DNA from: Sambucus nigra
Lineage: Eukaryota > Streptophyta > Magnoliopsida > Dipsacales > Adoxaceae
Assembly: GCA_949130495.1 (NCBI GenBank)
Contig: OX422217.1
Coordinates: 574,526,606-574,590,605, forward strand
Reading direction: 5' to 3'
DNA: 64,000 nt
The notes under the pieces were generated by a model, which was given only the letters and a program-made list of their open reading frames with translations, had not been told where the DNA came from and ran no database searches. Below, in pieces: positions 24,481 through 36,569 of the stretch. Position numbers and translations under genes: made by a program. Every line of letters starts with the position of its first letter. The first letter of the stretch is position 1.

Positions 24481-27146
24481 GTTAAAGCATGAGGTAGGAA
24501 AAAGTACACCCAAATCAACAAATAATGAATTTGCACCTCGTGATGGATGAAATGGTGGACCTGAAGAACAATAGCGGCACAAAAATAGGTACAAGTCTGT
24601 CAAACATGTATAAAGAATAGGGGAGTGGACAAAACACTACCCCAAAACATGGATAGAATAGGCTTCCTACCGGTAGCGCTATGTTTAACGTCTTCATCCA
24701 GACGTAAATATACTAAACCCCAAAAAATAAGAACTATAATGACAGAGGGTGGAAGAAGTAGTGAATAGTGGGGGATACACCAAAGACGATCAAAAAATCA
24801 GTTTTGTTTGGATAAAGGCTACACAGGTTAATGTACGTATACGAAAAAGTGATTTACGCGATGCATAGCATCGATGGACTAAGGATAGGTAGGAAGCTGG
24901 AAAGATGCAGCAAGTGGGATGTGATAGGCATTCCATAATTATTTTATAAGTATCCAATGATAATAGTCACATCATGACACGTCGATGAGAGTAGGATAGT
25001 AATAATCTCCATAAGGAATGTGTGTATAATAATGACCAATATTTCTATCATGTAATTTGATAGTAGCACCATAAATACTCTCATAGATGAAGGGATAGAG
25101 GAGGATCTCACGAAATGGTTCGTGGAGTTCATCGGTGAGTAGCGGGTTTAAGTAAGGACCTAAAGAGATGGTTGGAAATAAGATAGGTAAGACAACAAGT
25201 TCCAAACATAGTGGAGGGTTAGGTGAGACAATGGGGGGAGGAATGTGGTCTAACTCCAAAGTAGGGTCACGCACTCATCTTGAGGGTCAGATTGATCCTC
25301 AATGACACTTGTAAAAGGGAGTGTGGTATCAAGTGATGGAAAGATCAGCCTATTGGCTAATATATCACCATCCATGGTGGTGAAAGGGTCAAACAAGGCA
25401 TTTGGATTCGAGATAGACAAAGTGAGCCAAATAATTCTGTAGTGAATTTATATGAAGAGATGTAAGAACCATCGTTGATTCAATCTTAATAAAATAGGTG
25501 TCACTCATATACAAAGATAACATATAAGGAAGAAGTGCCTTGGGGAAACACATAGTAGGCTCAATAAGTATATTTTCAAGAAAATGTTTAGATATGAATG
25601 GGGGAACCTCAAATTTGGGTTCATTTTGATATTCAGGGTAAGGATCAGTTTTACATTTTACGGATATGTTAACATAATGATCAACTTGGGGCTCGGACTA
25701 CGGGTGGGTTTAAACTTTTAGATTCTCAGACTGATAGGGTTATTCATACGCAAAATTCGTGTCATAAGTCGAATCATCTTTGTTCAACGTGGGTACAATA
25801 ATGGGTTGACTTGGGAGGACATTCGGCTCTCTCGCACACTCAAATTTACTTTAGCATTACTCAAGCCTTTGAAGGGATTGATTTTGATATCAAGAGGATT
25901 GATATGGATCGAGGATTAATTTGTGTAAGTCTTTCGAGAGAGGATGTGGATGGTTGTGGGGAAGTAATGGGTGGTGGTGCAACAGTGTACAGTTGATGAG
26001 GACACAACTCGTTATTAGCATGACTGAATGGAGAATACTCATAGGATGTGTGAGGAAAATTTCAAGTTCATCATATATGATACGAGGGACTACTTAAGGT
26101 ATAAAAGGTTATTAATTGTGCAGAGCATAATGAGGGGATTGTTAGAGATAGGGTGCACTAGGTTGCCATGATGATTGTCAGAAATCATGAGGATGCACAA
26201 TATGGGTTTAGTATTCATATTTCATGGGAGGGTGATTGAGATCCCATGATTAGTTTTGTTGATCTTACTACTCAGTATTGAATATGAAATAATAATAGGC
26301 TAACGTGGGTTCTAAAATAGTGTCTTATGGATACACTTGATCCTTGGTTGGATCATATGGATAAGAAAAGTATTGGCATTAATGGGACACTTAATTGGCT
26401 TGATAGTAATAGGTGCATAACAAATATGGGAAATGACTAAAACGATCCCTTAAAGTATTTTCTCTTCCATAGCGGGATGGATAGGAGAGAAAAAATATTT
26501 TGAAAAAATATATTTGATTTTTTTTACTTTTGAAAAAGAAAGAAAATCATTTTTGGTTTTGAATTTTGAAAAAGAAAAATATTTTTGGGAATTTTAAAAA
26601 ATGAAAAAGGTTTTTTATTTTTGAAAAAGAGATAAAAATTGGCTCGCGATGAAACACACAAGGATGAAGATCACAAAACCAACTACTAAAGGATTTGAAT
26701 TACACACTCACAAGAATAGGATAAATTCTAACTAGAACGTGACTAACTTTTATCTTCAATTAAGTGATGGGATAATAAACTTTTAATTAATCTGTGGGAG
26801 AGAAAATCACAAAGTGTTATACGTTGCCTATAGAAACTGTGTGTTCCTACTTCATCACAAGACAACTAGAGGCTTGCCACATAGATTATCCACAAAGCTA
26901 CTACGATGAAGTGGTCAATCGCTAAAATGTTGAGGACAACACAAATCCGTTTGACTTGGCAGGCGCAGTTAAAAATCCAATTTCCTTGGGAACTAACGTG
27001 ACACAAAGCCAAATGATTGAGTTTTTACCGAGTGAATACGACTCTATAATTCCAACAAGTTGATATTTTAAAAGGGTCCTATAAACATCGTATGCTATGG
27101 GTCTAGTTGGTTAATTGATTATTAATGTTAGTGATAGATAAGGTTA
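24481..27146 (-). mobile_element. Athila/Tat-like Ty3/gypsy remnant
   Basis: On the minus strand 24655-24700 reads GACGTTAAACATAGCGCTAC then GGTAGGAAGCC. This resembles the conserved GACGTTAAA-x-AAGCGCTT-x-GGGAGGCA motif found in the 3' noncoding part of many plant Athila/Tat elements. A G-rich TTTGGGGGTAGG near 24430 also fits. Upstream (26480-26640, minus) A/T-rich TTTTCAAAA tracts resemble leader sequence. No gag or pol frame survives. Short ORFs such as 24972-25274 have no domain. The Tat element at 27152 inserted beside it, and the flank may continue at 46736. Confidence 0.35.
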
Positions 27147-27151
27147 CACAC

Positions 27152-27575
27152 TGTGGGGGAAATAAATATTTCTACATAATAGCATGACACGTGGCGAGCA
27201 CCTCGATCAAGATGGCGAGCAACAGACTCTCCTAAAAGAGAGGGATGACTAGAGTCCTTGATAAACAAGAAGACCGAGGAGCAGTATCTGATTAAAATCA
27301 AACTCCACGAAGATAGGACTCATCAATTTTTGTAACCCTAATGTAACCCCTAACTCTATATAAAGTGGACACCCCCCATTGTGAAAGGGGGCTTAGAAAC
27401 TAGAGAAACACATTCATGTAAACTCTCTGATCATTCTAATGGAACACATCAGCAGCCCCGTAGACGTAGGCCATTCATGGTCGAACCACGTAAATCTTTG
27501 TCTCTCTTTTATTTATAATTGTGTATACATCGTGGTACATGAGCACCCCCATATCCCAGATTTTTTGACACCACA
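27152..27575 (+). repeat. 5' LTR of the Tat-type element
   Basis: It begins TGTGG and ends CCACA, a 5-bp inverted terminal pair, and is nearly the same as 46302-46735. It contains TATATAAAG at 27357-27365. Confidence 0.8.
27357..27365 (+). promoter_or_regulatory. TATA box in Tat 5' LTR
   Basis: TATATAAAG lies in the middle of the LTR and is conserved at 46518-46526 in the 3' LTR. Transcription would start about 30 bases downstream, near the GAAAGGGGGCTTAG stretch. Confidence 0.6.
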
Positions 27576-27576
27576 A

Positions 27577-27596
27577 TTGGCGTCGTCTGTGGGAAC
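27577..27596 (+). other. Primer-binding site of the Tat-type element
   Basis: TTGGCGTCGTCTGTGGGAAC starts one base after the LTR end. The usual form has GCC where this has GTC, a single C-to-T change. Confidence 0.7.
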
Positions 27597-28417
27597 GACA
27601 CAAAAAGTCTTTCCTTCTTGTTGATGAGACGAGGATTTACGGCGACGCAATGGTTTACATGCACAAAACCTCATCAATAGCTAAGTTTTCTTTTATATCT
27701 TCGCATGAACAATTACATATTTGATATAACGCCTCATTTTGTTGATGGACGATTTTTTGTACATCTGTATTCATAAATCATGCACTCAATTTGTATGTAT
27801 GTGAAAATTTGCGCAACATTATTGTTTTCAGATAATTTTCATTGTTTATTTCACATAAATTCGATTACATGTGGTCTTTCACGACCCCTTGAATATCTGG
27901 ATTTCTACGATAATTTTTGGGAACGATACGGTTGTTTATCATATCCTTCCATCTGCAACTAAAAAAAGGAAAGGATAGAGATCACGGAATAATTTTCTCT
28001 CTCTTACGATACCAACTACCCACATCCGAAAAAAATATAACCGACATGCCGTTGCTCCTGATTATCAGGGGAAACCAAATCAATTTGTGGCTTCGGGCAC
28101 AATCCTGAGATCAAAAACCTAATCGAACATCTGGGATATTTATTTGAAAAGCCAGCAGATCCACAAAAATGAGCGAAATCAAAATCGCCAACACATTTAT
28201 CTCAATACCTCACAAGAGGGGACGTAACTTGGCGTGCTACAGTCATCTATCCGGCCTAGAATCAATAGGATTTATCCTGTCTTACCGACCAGAATACGCT
28301 CCCCTCCGGCCTGGTTAAAAAGCTGACCAATCTGAGTCGAATTCAAGACTATCTTCCACAGGTTTCCTTGGTAACCTCGCCCTTGTTGATCGACTCAATC
28401 CATGCGAAGATGAGGAC
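27597..28417 (+). other. Tat internal 5' region, noncoding
   Basis: About 820 bp after the primer-binding site hold no gag frame. Open frames of 60-63 codons lack gag features. The nested SIRE-like element starts at 28418. Confidence 0.5.
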
Positions 28418-29662
28418 TCAAGGACCCTTTTTGAGTGTGTTTTACAATTATCTCCCAAAAATTATCCAACTTTTAATTATGCACCAAACCAAGTTGTGAA
28501 AAAACAATTCTTACTTTAAACCAATTTTATCTTGATTAATTCTAAACATGCATCTAGTGATTAAAGCAACTAAAGTAAAGTAAAGAATACTCACAACGCT
28601 GGATGTATGAGGAAAACCCCAAAACGGGAAAAAAACCTCTGACATCCCATGCCAGACAATCACTATGAACAATGGTTTTACAAAGACAGATTAGCCTTAC
28701 TCAATGACTCGATCCTCGTGGGTCTTGACGCTCCTTCTGATCTTCTATCGTTCTTCAATAGTGCCCACATAGAAATTTTGTCTTCCATGATACCTATCCA
28801 CAACACACGCGTCCACGTATGTCTAGGTGTCCACCGATATGGCTTGATACATCTACAATGTTGAACACGATGTTCATCGCTTCTTCACCGCAAACCCAAC
28901 AATCGCAACTGTTCAATGATTAACAAACTCAACTTTGGTGCAACAAGATCACGTAAACATATAAGAATGATAACTCGGATCTTTAAAAACTCTAAGGATG
29001 TGTTTATGCTTTGTAAACCTTAGAAAACATGTGCAGAACTCGTACTTGATGGTAAACTGTTTTTTCCAGAATGCGCACTTACGAAGCTCTGATGTAAACA
29101 CACTTTAAATAGGAATTAAGATCCACCTCAAAAAACATGGCGTTCGAACGAAAATGCCACATCGTTCGCGCGACATAGGTATCTCGTTCGAACGAGATCC
29201 TTATGTCGTTTGAACGACGCTGCGAAGGTTTGACTTTTTGACTTTTTGTTCAAAATGTCTCTTCCAAAAGAGATCCAAATTAGTCAAACTCTATTTCAAG
29301 ATTATCAGAATAAAAATGTAGTGTAAACCATTTAAAACACTTTAAAACATTTTTCTTTATAAAAATTACATCCTTATCTTTTATAAAAATAATTTCGAGC
29401 ACCATTAATTATATGCATTCATACCTGAGTGATCTCGGAATGAAATTAACTTTGAAGATGAATAAACTTGCACAAATTTAAACTTCGACATGATTAATTC
29501 TTTTAAGTTTTTCCGCAACGTCTTCAATTTCTTCAGTACGTCATAGACCAAGTGGGATCGTGACAAAATAAAATCTCCCTATGACATATTACAAACACAG
29601 TTTTGTTCACGGAATTATGTCAAAACAATACAGGGACTCAATTGGAAATTTATGTCCTTACA
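28418..29662 (-). repeat. 3' LTR of the SIRE-like element
   Basis: On the minus strand it starts TGTAAGGACATAAATTTCC and ends GGGTCCTTGA. It matches 39620-40881 over its length with scattered substitutions. A TTCGAACGA cluster lies at 29141-29220, and CCTATTTAAAG (29103-29114) is a probable TATA box. Confidence 0.85.
29141..29220. repeat. TTCGAACGA palindrome cluster, 3' LTR
   Basis: Four spaced motifs: CGTTCGAACG, CGTTCGCGCGAC, CTCGTTCGAACGAG and GTCGTTTGAACGAC. All are self-complementary or nearly so. On the minus strand they lie just upstream of the TATA-like box. Confidence 0.85.
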
Positions 29663-29678
29663 AATCTCCCCCTTTGAC
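29663..29678 (-). other. Polypurine tract of the SIRE-like element
   Basis: The minus strand reads CAAAGGGGGAGATT directly before the LTR start TGTAAGG. This is the expected place for plus-strand priming in reverse transcription. Confidence 0.75.
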
Positions 29679-30583
29679 TATTCCGGGATAAAACTAAATC
29701 AGTGAAATGCCTAAGTCGGGTCGTCAAGCCGTATGACGCCTAAATCCCATCCAATAAACCCAAAGTAAAAAATTACAGGACACGGACTAGAATATGTAGC
29801 ACCGGCAAGCATGAACTGTCTGAATGTGATGTAGACTTGAAATCTTGAATCTATGAAGCATACCTACACACATGAAACAGACAAACAAATACCCAGTGAA
29901 GTATGGAACAACAAATAAAACAAATATATATCCAAATGATACCAATTGTACAATAGATACCAATATGAACTGTATGTAATCACAAACATGCTCAACAAAT
30001 CTTCCCTACATCACATACATCTCTCCCCCTTTTTGTCTCGAATAGACAACCCGGTGAAAAGATAAACCAAACAATAATTATCTAGCATGAAGATATACCA
30101 ATTTGAGATTTGAAATCGCTAGAGAATCATGAAACAACCACCTAAAAATGATTAGGCAATGACAAATCAGTAGCTAGTAAACCAGTGAATCACATAAATA
30201 ATATAGCAATCTAATCAGGTGCGATAAACGGAATCATATGCAAAAAACCAATTTTGAAATAAAAGAACCTGCATATAAACCAGTCAGTCCAGAAATACTT
30301 CCAACAGTTCCAAAAAATATACCAATATAAACTAGTGGACTACAAACCAATCAGAAGCAAGAAATCAAGTTGTCGTTCGAACGAGCCAGGGACGTCGCTC
30401 AAAGGAAATGAGGACATCGCTCGAACGAAGGACAGATGTCGTTCGCACGACATGGACATGTCGTTCACGCGACATGGAGATGTCGTTTGAAAGACTTCTC
30501 GCGACCTGCCAAAATTTCCCAGATTCCCACAACTATGTCATATTTTTGCCCAGTAAAAAAATTTCCACAAAAAAAATTCCAGG
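29679..30583 (-). other. SIRE internal 3' noncoding region with second palindrome cluster
   Basis: No ORF of the copia type. At 30371-30496 there are further motifs GTCGTTCGAACGA, GTCGCTCAAAGG, CGCTCGAACGAA, GTCGTTCGCACGAC, GTCGTTCACGCGAC and GTCGTTTGAAAGAC, six spaced units of the same type as in the LTR. Confidence 0.6.
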
Positions 30584-30599
30584 AAGCACTACACCAAAA

Positions 30600-31145
30600 C
30601 TAGCAATTCGTCACGGCCAAAATCCCTGACCAAAGCTGTGGGTCGCGGACTTAGGCCGTGACCATTTCTGGCGTGACCATTTTCGTCCATTTTCGTGGGT
30701 CGCGGCCCAAGTCCGTGACCAAAAAATGGTCACGGCCGAGAGGGGTCACGGCAGATGGTCGCGGACTTGGGCCATGACCCATACCGTGACGGGTCACGGC
30801 CCTCATCCGTGACCCACAATCGTGATAAATTGGTCGCGGCCAAAGCCCACGACCCACGTCCGTGACAAAAAAAAAAATTGGTCGCGGCCCTCATCCGTGA
30901 CCCACCACCGTGACAAATTGGTTGCGGTCAAAGTCTGCGACCCACGTCCGTGACAAAAAATTAAAAAAAATTTGGTCGCGACCCTCATCCGTGACCCACA
31001 ACCGTGACAAATTGGTCGCGGCCAAAGTCCGCGACCCACAACCGTGACAAAAAAATAAAAATAAAATGGTCGCGGACTTTGGCCGCGACCATTTTTATGC
31101 GCGAGGAAAAAAATAAAAATGGTCATGGACAAAGTCCATGACCAT
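30600..31145. repeat. CACTA left subterminal repeats
   Basis: Many copies of a motif with core GGTCACGG or GGTCGCGG, often paired with CCGTGACC or CCGCGACC to form imperfect palindromes of about 23 bp. In En/Spm, subterminal repeats bind the TnpA protein. By analogy these may be transposase-binding sites, but the motif itself differs. Confidence 0.85.
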
Positions 31146-31744
31146 ATTTAACTATAATTTAAAAATATATATATATATTTTTTGGTCCAATCCTAAAATT
31201 GGGGGTCATGTGAGTGCACCGTCGGTTGCTACGTGTAACGTTGGACGCGTACGAGGTGTTATAAATATTTATCATTGGCAAAACAATAAAAAAAATCACA
31301 AATTGCGAATCGAGAACGTTGTTAATAAACAAATATATATACAAACTTATAAATATTACACATCTTAATAATTCACAGATCCAAAAAAAATTGGGCAGAG
31401 TTTCCTCTATTTTCTTGACATTCCAAAATCTGTAAATGTAAAACCTGCTTATTATAAAGCCCGCATGGCTATAAAATTCAACAATCAAATTATAAAAGCC
31501 TGTACGGCCATAAAACTAAACAATCAAAGCCCGCACGGCTGTAACACAAAAAACAAAATCCTGAATATCCACAACATATAAACAATCTTCATACTGTAGA
31601 CCATTGCCTTCTTCGTTTGTTCCGCGTGAAAAAATCCTACAAATGATAGGATACATAAAAAAAAATATCAGTAACCAAGTAGTTTTACAAAAAAAATTAA
31701 TCAAGCTGAAAAATTGCATATATGAGTTAAAATTATCAGTAACC
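31146..31744. other. CACTA interior, noncoding
   Basis: AT-rich. Three short repeats of the form AAAGCCYGYACGGCYRTAAA occur at 31455-31545. ORFs of up to 109 codons here lack any transposase feature. Confidence 0.4.
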
Positions 31745-34700
31745 AAGTAGAAATATGCAAATTATCGTCGTATTCTCAAACCGGGAGTCCCGCGGTTGCG
31801 GGGTCAGTTCCTATGAGTTACATTGGTCCCGTGGGAGGTGTTTGTGCCACCCACGGGGCCGTTAGAGGGCTTTTTTGAGTTTTCACCCTCTAACTCCATG
31901 TTTTTAAGCCTAAGTCAAGAAATATGCAAATTATTGTCGTATACTCAAATCGGGAGTCCCGCGGCTGTAGGGTCAGTTCCTACGAGTTACATTGGTCCCG
32001 TGGGAGGTGTTGGTGCCACCCACGGGGCCGTTCGGGGGCTGTTTCGAGTTTTCACCCTCTAACACCATGTTTTGCTTAAGTCTAGAAATATGCAAATTAC
32101 CGTCGTACTCTCAAACCGGGATACCCGCGGCTGCGGGGTCAGTTCCTATGAGTTACATTGGTCCCGTGGGAGGTGTTGGTACCACCCACGGGGACGTTCG
32201 AGGGAAGTTTCTAGTTCTCACCCTCTAACGCCATGTTTTTAAGCCTAAGTATAGAAATATGAAAATTATCGTCGTATTCTCAAACCGGGAGTACCGTGGG
32301 GTCAGTTCCTACGAGTTACATTGGTCCCGTGGGAGGTGTTGGTGCCACCCACGGGGCCGTTAGAGGGTTGTTTCGAGCTTTCACCCTCTAACGCCAAGTT
32401 TTTAAGCCTAAGTCTAGAAATATACAAATTACTGTCGAATTCTCAAACTGAGAGTCCCACGGCTGTGGGGTCAGTTCCTACGAGTTACATTGGTCTCGTG
32501 GGAAGTGTTGGTGCCACCCAAGGGGCCATTCGGGGGCTGTTTTGAGTTTTCACCTTCTAACGCCATGTTTTGCTTAAGTCTAGAAATATCTAAATTACCT
32601 TCGTACTCTCAAACTAGGAGACCCGCGGCTGCAGAGTCAGTTCCTATGAGTTACATTGGTCCCGTGGGAGGTGTTGGTGCCACCCAAGGGGACGTTCGGG
32701 GGCTGTTTCTAGTTCTCACCCTCTAACGCCATGTTTTTAAGCCTGTCTAGAAATATGAAAATTATCGTCGTATTCTCAAACCAGGAGTCCCGCGGCTGCG
32801 GGGTCAGTTCCTATGAGTTACATTAGTCCCGTGGGAGGTGTTGGTGCCACCCACGGGGCCGTTAGAGGGTTGTTTCGAGTTTTCACCCTCTAACGCCATG
32901 TTTTTAAGCCTAAGTCTAGAAATATGCAAATTATCGTTGAATTCTCAAACCGGGAGTCCCGCGGCTCTGGGGTTAGTTCCTAAGAGTTACTTTGGTCCCG
33001 TGGGAGGTGTTGGTGCCACCCACGAGGCCGTTCGGGGGCTGTTTCGAGTTTCACCCTCTAACGCCATGTTTTGCTTAAGTCTAGATTTATGCAAATTACC
33101 ATCGTACTCTCAAACCGGGAGTCCCGCGGCTGCGGGGTGAGTTCCTACGATTTACATTGGTCTCGTGGGAGGTGTTGGTGCCACCAACGGGGCCGTTCGG
33201 GGACTGTTTCGAGTTTTCACCCTCTAACGTCATGTTTTTATGCCTAAGTCTAGAAATATGCAAATTACCGTCGTAGTCTCAAACCGGGAGACCCGCGGCT
33301 GCGGGGTCAGTTCCTACGAGTTACAATGGTCCTCGTGGGAGGTGTTGGTGCCACCCACGGGGCCGTTCGGGGGTTGTTTCGAGTTTTCACCCTCTAACGC
33401 CATGTTTTTAAGCCTAAGTCTAGAAATATGCAAATTATCGTCGTATTCTCAAACCGGGAGACCCGCGGCTATGGGGTCAGTTCCTACGAGTTACATTGGT
33501 CCCGTGGGAGGTGTTGGTGCCACCCACGGTGCCGTTAGAGGGCTGTTTCGAGTTCTCACCCTCTAACGCCATGTTTTTAAACCTAAGTCTAAAAATATGC
33601 AAATTATCATCGTATTCTCAAACCGGGAGTCCCGCGGCTGCGGGGTCAGTTCCTATGAGTTATATTGGTCCCGTGGGAGGTGTTGGTGCCACCCACGGGG
33701 CCGTTCGGGGGCTGTTTCGAGTTTTTACCCTCTAACATCATGTTTTTAAGCCTAAGTCTAAAAATATGCAAATTACCATCGTATTCTCACACCGGGAGAC
33801 CCGCGGCTGTGGGGTCAGTTCCTACGAGTTACATTGGTACCATGGGAGGTGTTGGTACCACCCACGGGGCCGTTCGGGGGCTGTTTCGAGTTTTCACCCT
33901 CTAACGCCATATTTTGCTTAAGTCTAGAAATATGAAAATTATCGTTGTTCTCTCAAACCGAGAGACCCGTGGCTGCGGGGTCAGTTCCTACGAGTTACAT
34001 TGGTCCCGTGGGAGGTGTTGTTGCCACCCACGGGGCCGTTTGGGGGCTGTTTCGAGTTTTCACACTCTAACATCATGTTTTTAAGCCTAAGTCTAGAAAT
34101 ATTCAAATTACCGTCGTATTCTCAAACCGGGAGACCCGCGGCTGTGGGGTCAGTTCCTAGGAGTTACATTGGTCCCGTGGGAGGCGTTGGTGCCACCCAC
34201 GGTGCCGTTCGGGGGCTGTTTCGAGTTTTCACCCTCTAACGTCATGTTTTTAAGCCTAAGTCTAGAAATATGCAAATTACCGTCGTACTCTCAAATCGGG
34301 AGACCCGCGGCTGTGGGGTCAGTTCCTATGAGTTACATTGGTCCCGTGGGAGGTGTTGGTTCCACCCACGGTGCCGTTAGAGGTCTGTTTCGAGTTCTCA
34401 CCCTCTAACGCCATGTTTTTAAACCTTAGTCTAAAAATATGCAAATTATCGTCGTATTCTCAAATCGGGAGTCCCGCGGCTGCGGGGTCAGTTCCTAAGA
34501 TTTATATTGGTCCCGTGGGAGGTGTTGGTGCCACCCCCCGGAGGCTGTTTCGAGTTTTCACCCTCAAACGCCATGTTTTGCTTAAGTCTAGAAGTATGCA
34601 AATTACTATCGTATTCTCAAACCGGGAGTCCCGCGGCTTCGGTGTCAGTTCCTACGAGTTACATTGGTCCCGCGGGAGGTGTTGGTGCCACCCACGGGGA

Positions 34701-34925
34701 CGTTCGGGGGCTGTTTCTAGTTATCACCCTCTAACGCCATGTTTTTAAGCCTAACTCTAGAAATATGAAAATTATCGTCGTATTCTCAAACCGGGAGTCT
34801 CGCGGCTGCGGGGTCAGTTCCTACGAGTTACATTGGTTCCGTGGGAGGTGTTGGTGCCACCCACGGGGCCGTTAAAGGGTTGTTCCGAGTTTTCACCCTC
34901 TAACACCATGTTTTTAAGCCTAAGT
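31745..34925. repeat. 169-bp GC-rich tandem array (~19 units) with hairpins
   Basis: A unit containing GTCAGTTCCTACGAGTTACA recurs about every 169 bases, 19 times by count. Each unit contains GGTCCCGTGGG, a 14-base loop, then CCCACGGGGCC, an 11-bp stem with one G-T pair. A smaller hairpin is formed by CCCGC-GGCT-GCGGG. Some units end in TTTTGCTTAAGTC instead of TTTTTAAGCCTAAGTC. In three places the same three-unit series recurs (starting near 32067, 32568 and 34576), a higher-order repeat. The unit length is not a multiple of three, so the ~79-codon ORFs are artefacts. Confidence 0.95.
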
Positions 34926-35934
34926 TGGCTTTGTTCCATGTCAAGTTGTAGCCTCTTAATATCTTGACGTAAACGTCAAAAAATGCACATTAATCGCAAG
35001 ATAAGTGATATACTTTTTATAGGCAAATCAAGAACACACCCAACAAATTTAATAACATGTACACTTATTGACACTAGTATCAATTCAATAAATTCAACAT
35101 AGTATCCAACAACCAAGCCAACAATATCTCACTATAATAATGTGCACACGTGTTTGCGACTAGTATGTCAAAAAAATTCATTTAATTATATTTTGTCAAA
35201 AAAAAATCACGACATGCATATAACCCACAACAAGGTGGATGTAATTTTTTTTACTTATTAAAATTCCATTTAATTACATTTTGTCAAAAAAAATATAATG
35301 TCTAGGGTTTTGAATAATATTTTGTCAAAAAAATACACACACATACAATCTAGGGTTTATTGACATAATTTATACATACACACACGTACAATCTACGGTT
35401 TATTGACATAATCTATACATACACACACATACAATCTAGGGTTTTCTAAAACCTAATATTTTTTTGCCATAAATCTATACATACACACACATACAATCTA
35501 TACTTACACACTCATACAATCTAGGGTTTATTGACATAAAAATAATTTATTTGTTCATAGTTACATACATAAACACACATATACACATAAATATATGCAT
35601 ACACACATATATAAACATAAATTTATACATAAACACACATACAAACAAGAATAATAACCCAAATAGAAATTGATTTTCAATGGCCTACAATCAGTTTTGG
35701 GGGGTGACGGCTTATGCTAGCACAAATACACGCATACCTTTCAAAACTCATCAAATCGAAATGCACACAGCTCCCACAAATCATCAAATCGAAATGAACA
35801 CACACATACCTTTCAAAAATCTTAGCAAAGAAATCGAATCGTAAAAATCTCCCCAAACCCTCTTTGACGAAATCGCAAACACCCAAATAGGAAATGGGAC
35901 TGCGATAAGCGGCTTTTTTTTAATGGCTATATCT
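34926..35934. other. CACTA interior with CA-rich minisatellite
   Basis: From about 35195 to 35660 there are imperfect repeats containing ACATACACACACATACAATC and CTAGGGTTTATTGACAT. Upstream is an A-rich ATTTTGTCAAAAAAA repeated block. No coding sequence. Confidence 0.7.
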
Positions 35935-36546
35935 GGTCACGGCCTAAAGCCGTGACCCACCAGTGCAACCCATTAGTTCTCCATCTGCTGAATGGTCACG
36001 GCTTAGAGCCGTGACCCCCATCCGCGACCACCATAAGGGATATCATGTGTGACCTGCTGATGCTCAAATGAGGGATGGTCACGGCCCATAGCCGTGACCC
36101 ATACCAAGAAATGGTCACGGCCCCAAGCCGTGGCCCTCAATCTGTGGTGCGCGACCCTTTTTCATCCACCCTAGTGCTTGAATGAGGTATGGTCACGGCC
36201 CATAGCCGTGACCCACACCCAGAAATGGTCACGGCCTTTAGTCGTGACCCTAAATGTGTGTACTCTCTTCTTCCTCATGCCATGGGTCACGGACTTGGGT
36301 CGTGACCCACCCGCGACCAAGCTTGGAGGGAATTTTGGAGAGATTTTGGGGCCAAGATGGTCACGACCTGGTCACGGCCCAAGTCCGCGACCACTGTGGT
36401 CACGGACTTGGTCCGTGACCACTTTCTGAGCGTCGATAATTTAGTGTGATAATAAATATGGTCACACCAAATATTGAGAGGATCACGGCCCAAGTCCATG
36501 ACCAGCTGGTCACGGACTTGGGCCGTGACCCACTAGGCATGACCAT
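35935..36546. repeat. CACTA right subterminal repeats
   Basis: Copies of GGTCACGGCC...GCCGTGACC at 35936-36240 and nearly perfect 23-bp palindromes at 36290-36425 and 36480-36530. They mirror the left subterminal block in the opposite sense. Confidence 0.85.
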
Positions 36547-36569
36547 TCATAGGATTTGGTGTAGTGAAG

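Larger units (their letters stand above)
30587..36566. mobile_element. Non-autonomous CACTA transposon, nested in the SIRE-like element
   Basis: The left end starts CACTACACCAAAAC. The right end, reverse complemented, starts CACTACACCAAATC. AAG flanks both sides (30584-30586 and 36567-36569), the 3-bp target duplication of CACTA (En/Spm) elements. Subterminal regions are packed with repeats (30600-31145 and 35935-36546). No transposase frame of the TnpA/TnpD type exists in the 6 kb, so it would need a transposase supplied elsewhere. Most of the interior is a 169-bp tandem array. Confidence 0.9.

Noticed and set aside
24972..25274. 100-codon minus-strand ORF as a possible host gene
   Set aside because: No recognisable domain or exon structure, and it is embedded in Athila/Tat-like remnant sequence.
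28649..28864. 71-codon ORF with a near copy at 39814-40074 as a conserved gene
   Set aside because: Both lie at the same place in the two SIRE-like LTRs. Their similarity is explained by the LTR pair.
30651..31132. Minus-strand ORFs rich in G-R-D-Q, like a repeat protein
   Set aside because: Translation of CACTA subterminal palindromes. They repeat because the DNA repeats, and the opposite strand gives similar frames.
31823..34748. Series of overlapping ~79-136-codon ORFs starting M-V-P-W-E-V-L-V-P-P, suggesting a repeat protein
   Set aside because: They are the same frame of successive 169-bp units. 169 is not a multiple of three, so no frame runs through the array and each ORF stops after about 1.4 units.
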